7,837 nt of DNA from Chloroflexota bacterium (GTDB lineage Bacteria; Chloroflexota; Anaerolineae; Promineifilales; Promineifilaceae). The position numbers were made by a program, and so were the translations under genes. Location of the stretch: NCBI GenBank assembly GCA_008501785.1, contig QQUD01000344.1:1-7837 (forward strand), given 5' to 3'. Each line of letters begins with the position of its first letter. Positions within the stretch are counted from its first letter, which is position 1. The notes beneath the pieces were generated by a model. That model searched no databases and was not told the origin of the DNA. It saw only the letters and a list, made by a program, of their open reading frames with translations. Positions 6,401 through 7,837 of the stretch are shown here, in pieces.

Positions 6401-6499
6401 ATGTTATGGCGCACGATCATTATTGGTGGTCTCATCGCGTTCCTGCTATTTATGCTTATGCTGTTCGCATTAGGGGCTTTATTCTTCATTTCAGTTTAA
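6401..6499 (+). CDS. possible 32-residue single-span membrane peptide
   Basis: The frame reads MLWRTIIIGGLIAFLLFMLM and continues with LFALGALFFISV: a positive N-terminus followed by one uninterrupted hydrophobic span, as in genuine small membrane proteins. Against it, there is no ribosome binding site directly before the ATG. AGAGG at 6361-6365 instead serves an ATG at 6372 in another frame (33 residues, no recognisable family). It also overlaps nothing but lies beside the ArsN2 promoter. It could be a remnant of a lost gene. Confidence 0.25.
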   Translation: MLWRTIIIGGLIAFLLFMLMLFALGALFFISV

Positions 6500-6676
6500 T
6501 AAATGTCTCTCGAAAGCTGCAAAGTTAACCACAGTCAACCTTCAAATGAACACAGAACCAACATAAAGCAGATCGATGGTAAAGTCTGGAATTAACCCCC
6601 TCCCTAGATTTTTTGATAGGCAAACCTGATAATCCTCCACATATTTTACTTATCAACAATTTTGAGGAGACTTCAA

Positions 6677-7582
6677 ATGCATCGCAAAATTAACTTTGCC
6701 ACCATTTTGTTCACGTTACTTTTATTGACAGCTTGCCAACCAGATGGGGAGGAAACGGCCGTTTCCTCCCCATCCACATCCGAAGAAACCACCAACTCAA
6801 ACTCGCTCGTCATCTATTCGGGGCGCAGCGACAGTCTCGTGCAGCCCATTATCGACCAGTTTAGTGAAGCCACTGGCATCGAGGTGGAAGTACGCTACGG
6901 CAGCACCTCTGAAATCGCAGGCGTTTTGCTGGAAGAAGGCGAAAACAGCCCCGCAGACCTGTTCTACGCACAAGACCCAGGTGGATTAGGCGCCGTACAG
7001 TCCGCCGGTATGCTGGCCGAGCTGCCTGACGAATTGCTGGCCACCGTACCCGAGCGATTTGCTTCAGCAGAAGGTAAATGGATTGGCATTTCGGGTCGTG
7101 CGCGCGTAGTTGTCTATAACAATGAGGCAATAACTGATCCGGCTGCCCACTTACCTGACGATATTTTTGAGTTTACACAGCCGGAGTGGAACGGCCGTAT
7201 CGGCTGGGCACCTACCAACGGCTCATTTCAAGCAATGGTCACCGCCATGCGCGCCGCTTGGGGTGACGAAAAAACCAGTGAGTGGCTAGAAGGCATTCAG
7301 GCCAACAACCCTATTGTCTATCCGAAAAACACCCCCATCGTAGCTGGTGTTGCTGCTGGTGAAGTTGAAGTTGGTTTTGTTAATCATTACTATCTCTACC
7401 GTTTCCTTTCTGAAGAAGGCGAAAGCTTCACTGCCCGCAACTATTTCTTACCTAGTGGTGGGCCTGGTTCACTGATCATGGTTTCTGGCGCAGGCATTTT
7501 GAACACCGCAGAGAACGCAGAGAACGCAGAGAGATTTATTGAGTTTTTGCTCTCGGTTCCAGGGCAGCAATATTACGCATAG
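6677..7582 (+). CDS. iron(III)-type ABC transporter substrate-binding lipoprotein, C-terminally shortened
   Basis: A 301-residue lipoprotein of the FbpA/FutA/AfuA type that binds ferric iron or a similar ligand outside the membrane and delivers it to an ABC permease. The ATG at 6677 is preceded by GAGGAG with 7-base spacing; an in-frame ATG 15 bases earlier lacks one. A signal peptide with lipobox LTAC (Cys20) is followed by a Ser/Thr/Glu linker and the binding-protein fold from residue 44 (LVIYSGRSDSLVQPIIDQFS). Family motifs include ADLFYAQDPGGLGAV, WIGISGRARVVVYNN and the paired tyrosines of NHYYLYR (236-242), the usual metal-binding site. It ends at GQQYYA, where relatives normally continue for some 25-40 residues. 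GC content rises sharply right after the stop. No permease or ATPase gene is seen. The linker is encoded by a 32-bp perfect palindrome (6743-6774). Confidence 0.9.
   Translation: MHRKINFATILFTLLLLTACQPDGEETAVSSPSTSEETTNSNSLVIYSGRSDSLVQPIIDQFSEATGIEVEVRYGSTSEIAGVLLEEGENSPADLFYAQDPGGLGAVQSAGMLAELPDELLATVPERFASAEGKWIGISGRARVVVYNNEAITDPAAHLPDDIFEFTQPEWNGRIGWAPTNGSFQAMVTAMRAAWGDEKTSEWLEGIQANNPIVYPKNTPIVAGVAAGEVEVGFVNHYYLYRFLSEEGESFTARNYFLPSGGPGSLIMVSGAGILNTAENAENAERFIEFLLSVPGQQYYA
6743..6774. repeat. 32-bp perfect palindrome within the lipoprotein gene
   Basis: Centred between 6758 and 6759 on an ACGGCCGT core, all 16 base pairs match: the left arm is GATGGGGAGGAAACGG and the right arm is its exact reverse complement. 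It encodes residues 23-34 or so of the binding protein (DGEETAVSSPS), in the flexible linker after the lipid-anchored cysteine, where protein sequence is least constrained. Confidence 0.85.
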
Positions 7583-7810
7583 TACGAGCACGGCGCCTTC
7601 CAGGACATCTACTTCAAGCATACGGTTACGCCGCTCGACGACGGGCAGACACTGCTGACCAGCGTCTTCTACTTCGATTTGCAGGGCTTTCCGCTGTTGC
7701 GGGTGCTGCGCTTCTTCGAGCGCTTCCCCTGGATGGCCGAAATGCTCAACATGGCCGCGGCGGCCATGCTCGTGCGCAGCTTCCAGCTGCGCTGGGAGGA
7801 CGAGGACTAG
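7583..7810 (+). pseudogene. 3' fragment of an unrelated, GC-rich gene (possibly SRPBCC-like)
   Basis: Directly after the stop of the binding-protein gene the same frame stays open for 75 codons to a TAG at 7808-7810. It reads YEHGAFQDIYFKHTVTPLDD, then GQTLLTSVFYFDLQGFPLLR, and ends in RSFQLRWEDED. The strand pattern 'F.HTVTPLDDG.TLLTSV.Y' resembles the last strands and C-terminal helix of SRPBCC-fold (polyketide-cyclase-like) proteins or of the catalytic domain of Rieske oxygenases; I cannot decide between them. It has no start codon of its own near the junction and no resemblance to the missing tail of the binding protein. GC content by direct count is 114 of 180 (7621-7800) against 113 of 240 just upstream (7321-7560). 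It is either a gene truncated by recombination or a wrong sequence join. Confidence 0.45.
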
Positions 7811-7837
7811 CATGCCGCTGATGGTATTGGCGACGGC

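Larger units (their letters stand above)
6237..6676. other. 440-base intergenic region between divergent genes
   Basis: It holds the ArsN2 ribosome binding site and promoter, a simple-repeat tract at 6285-6316, a possible tiny membrane-peptide frame at 6401-6499, and the ribosome binding site GAGGAG (6664-6669) of the substrate-binding protein gene. I could not find a convincing promoter for the latter: TTGATA at 6613-6618 has no -10 box at a usable distance. The stretch from 6500 to 6610 shows nothing recognisable. Confidence 0.5.
943..7198. repeat. highly iterated palindrome ACGGCCGT, 11 copies across the window
   Basis: Exact copies start at 945, 1508, 2010, 3817, 4008, 5292, 5413, 5929, 6190, 6755 and 7191. 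Seven are extended to AACGGCCGTT (944, 2009, 5291, 5412, 5928, 6189, 6754) and several further to AAACGGCCGTTT. Ten of eleven lie inside genes, on both strands and in different reading frames, encoding for example TAVS, NGRF, YGRF and KRPL. An 8-base word is expected about 0.12 times in 7.8 kb of random sequence. The pattern parallels the HIP1 palindrome of cyanobacteria. Confidence 0.85.

Noticed and set aside
7750..7768. CATGGCCG / CGGCCATG inverted repeat with a 3-base centre
   Set aside because: It lies in GC-rich coding sequence made of alanine codons and needs no special explanation.
7469..7813. Open frame on the minus strand, 114 residues
   Set aside because: It overlaps the binding-protein gene and the fragment after it, crosses the composition junction, and contains the low-complexity SLCVLCVLCG translation of a repeat.
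7812..7837. ATG at 7812 as the start of another gene
   Set aside because: A GAGG motif lies at suitable distance, but only 26 bases remain before the window end, too few to support a call.

Overview
The window looks like a chromosomal segment of a Chloroflexota bacterium, probably of the Anaerolineae type. This is inferred, not proven. The support is a secreted lipoprotein with a YLP-type linker after its signal peptide, a regulator-like protein combining death-like 'effector-associated' domains with a WD40 propeller, several kinds of intergenic simple repeat, and a strongly over-represented palindrome (ACGGCCGT, 11 exact copies). No phage genes, integrase, transposase, tRNA, rRNA or CRISPR array is visible.

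Layout, left to right. Positions 1-900 hold a minus-strand regulatory module: a strong promoter, a near-perfect TetR-type operator at its start point, a 92-residue membrane protein, a 77-bp element with inverted ends, and a TetR-family repressor cut by the window edge. Positions 901-1204 are non-coding and hold an inverted repeat and a six-base periodic tract. Positions 1205-2335 (minus) encode a lipoprotein of the TM1410 / GH114-like TIM-barrel family. A divergent promoter region follows, then a two-domain VOC (glyoxalase-fold) protein at 2664-3461 (plus), ended by a 16-bp hairpin.

The most interesting gene is at 3623-5479 (plus). Its product has an N-terminal effector-associated death-like domain, a proline-rich linker, two further small helical domains of the same general style, a charged helix and a seven-bladed WD40 propeller. 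It has no enzymatic domain, so it looks like an adaptor or sensor of the recruiting type known from bacterial conflict systems. Fourteen bases downstream lies a GyrI-like gene destroyed by an internal deletion whose junction fits recombination between short CCAGCCTT repeats.

The right part holds an ArsN2-type acetyltransferase (5796-6236, minus), a 440-base gap with its promoter and simple repeats, and an iron(III)-type ABC transporter substrate-binding lipoprotein (6677-7582, plus). That last gene stops short of the usual family length. Immediately after its stop the sequence becomes GC-rich (about 63% against 47%) and encodes, in the same frame, the tail of an unrelated protein. This suggests a recombination or assembly junction near 7580.

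The genes do not form one pathway. The clear functional units are the self-contained TetR/membrane-protein operon and the effector-associated/WD40 gene with its broken partner.
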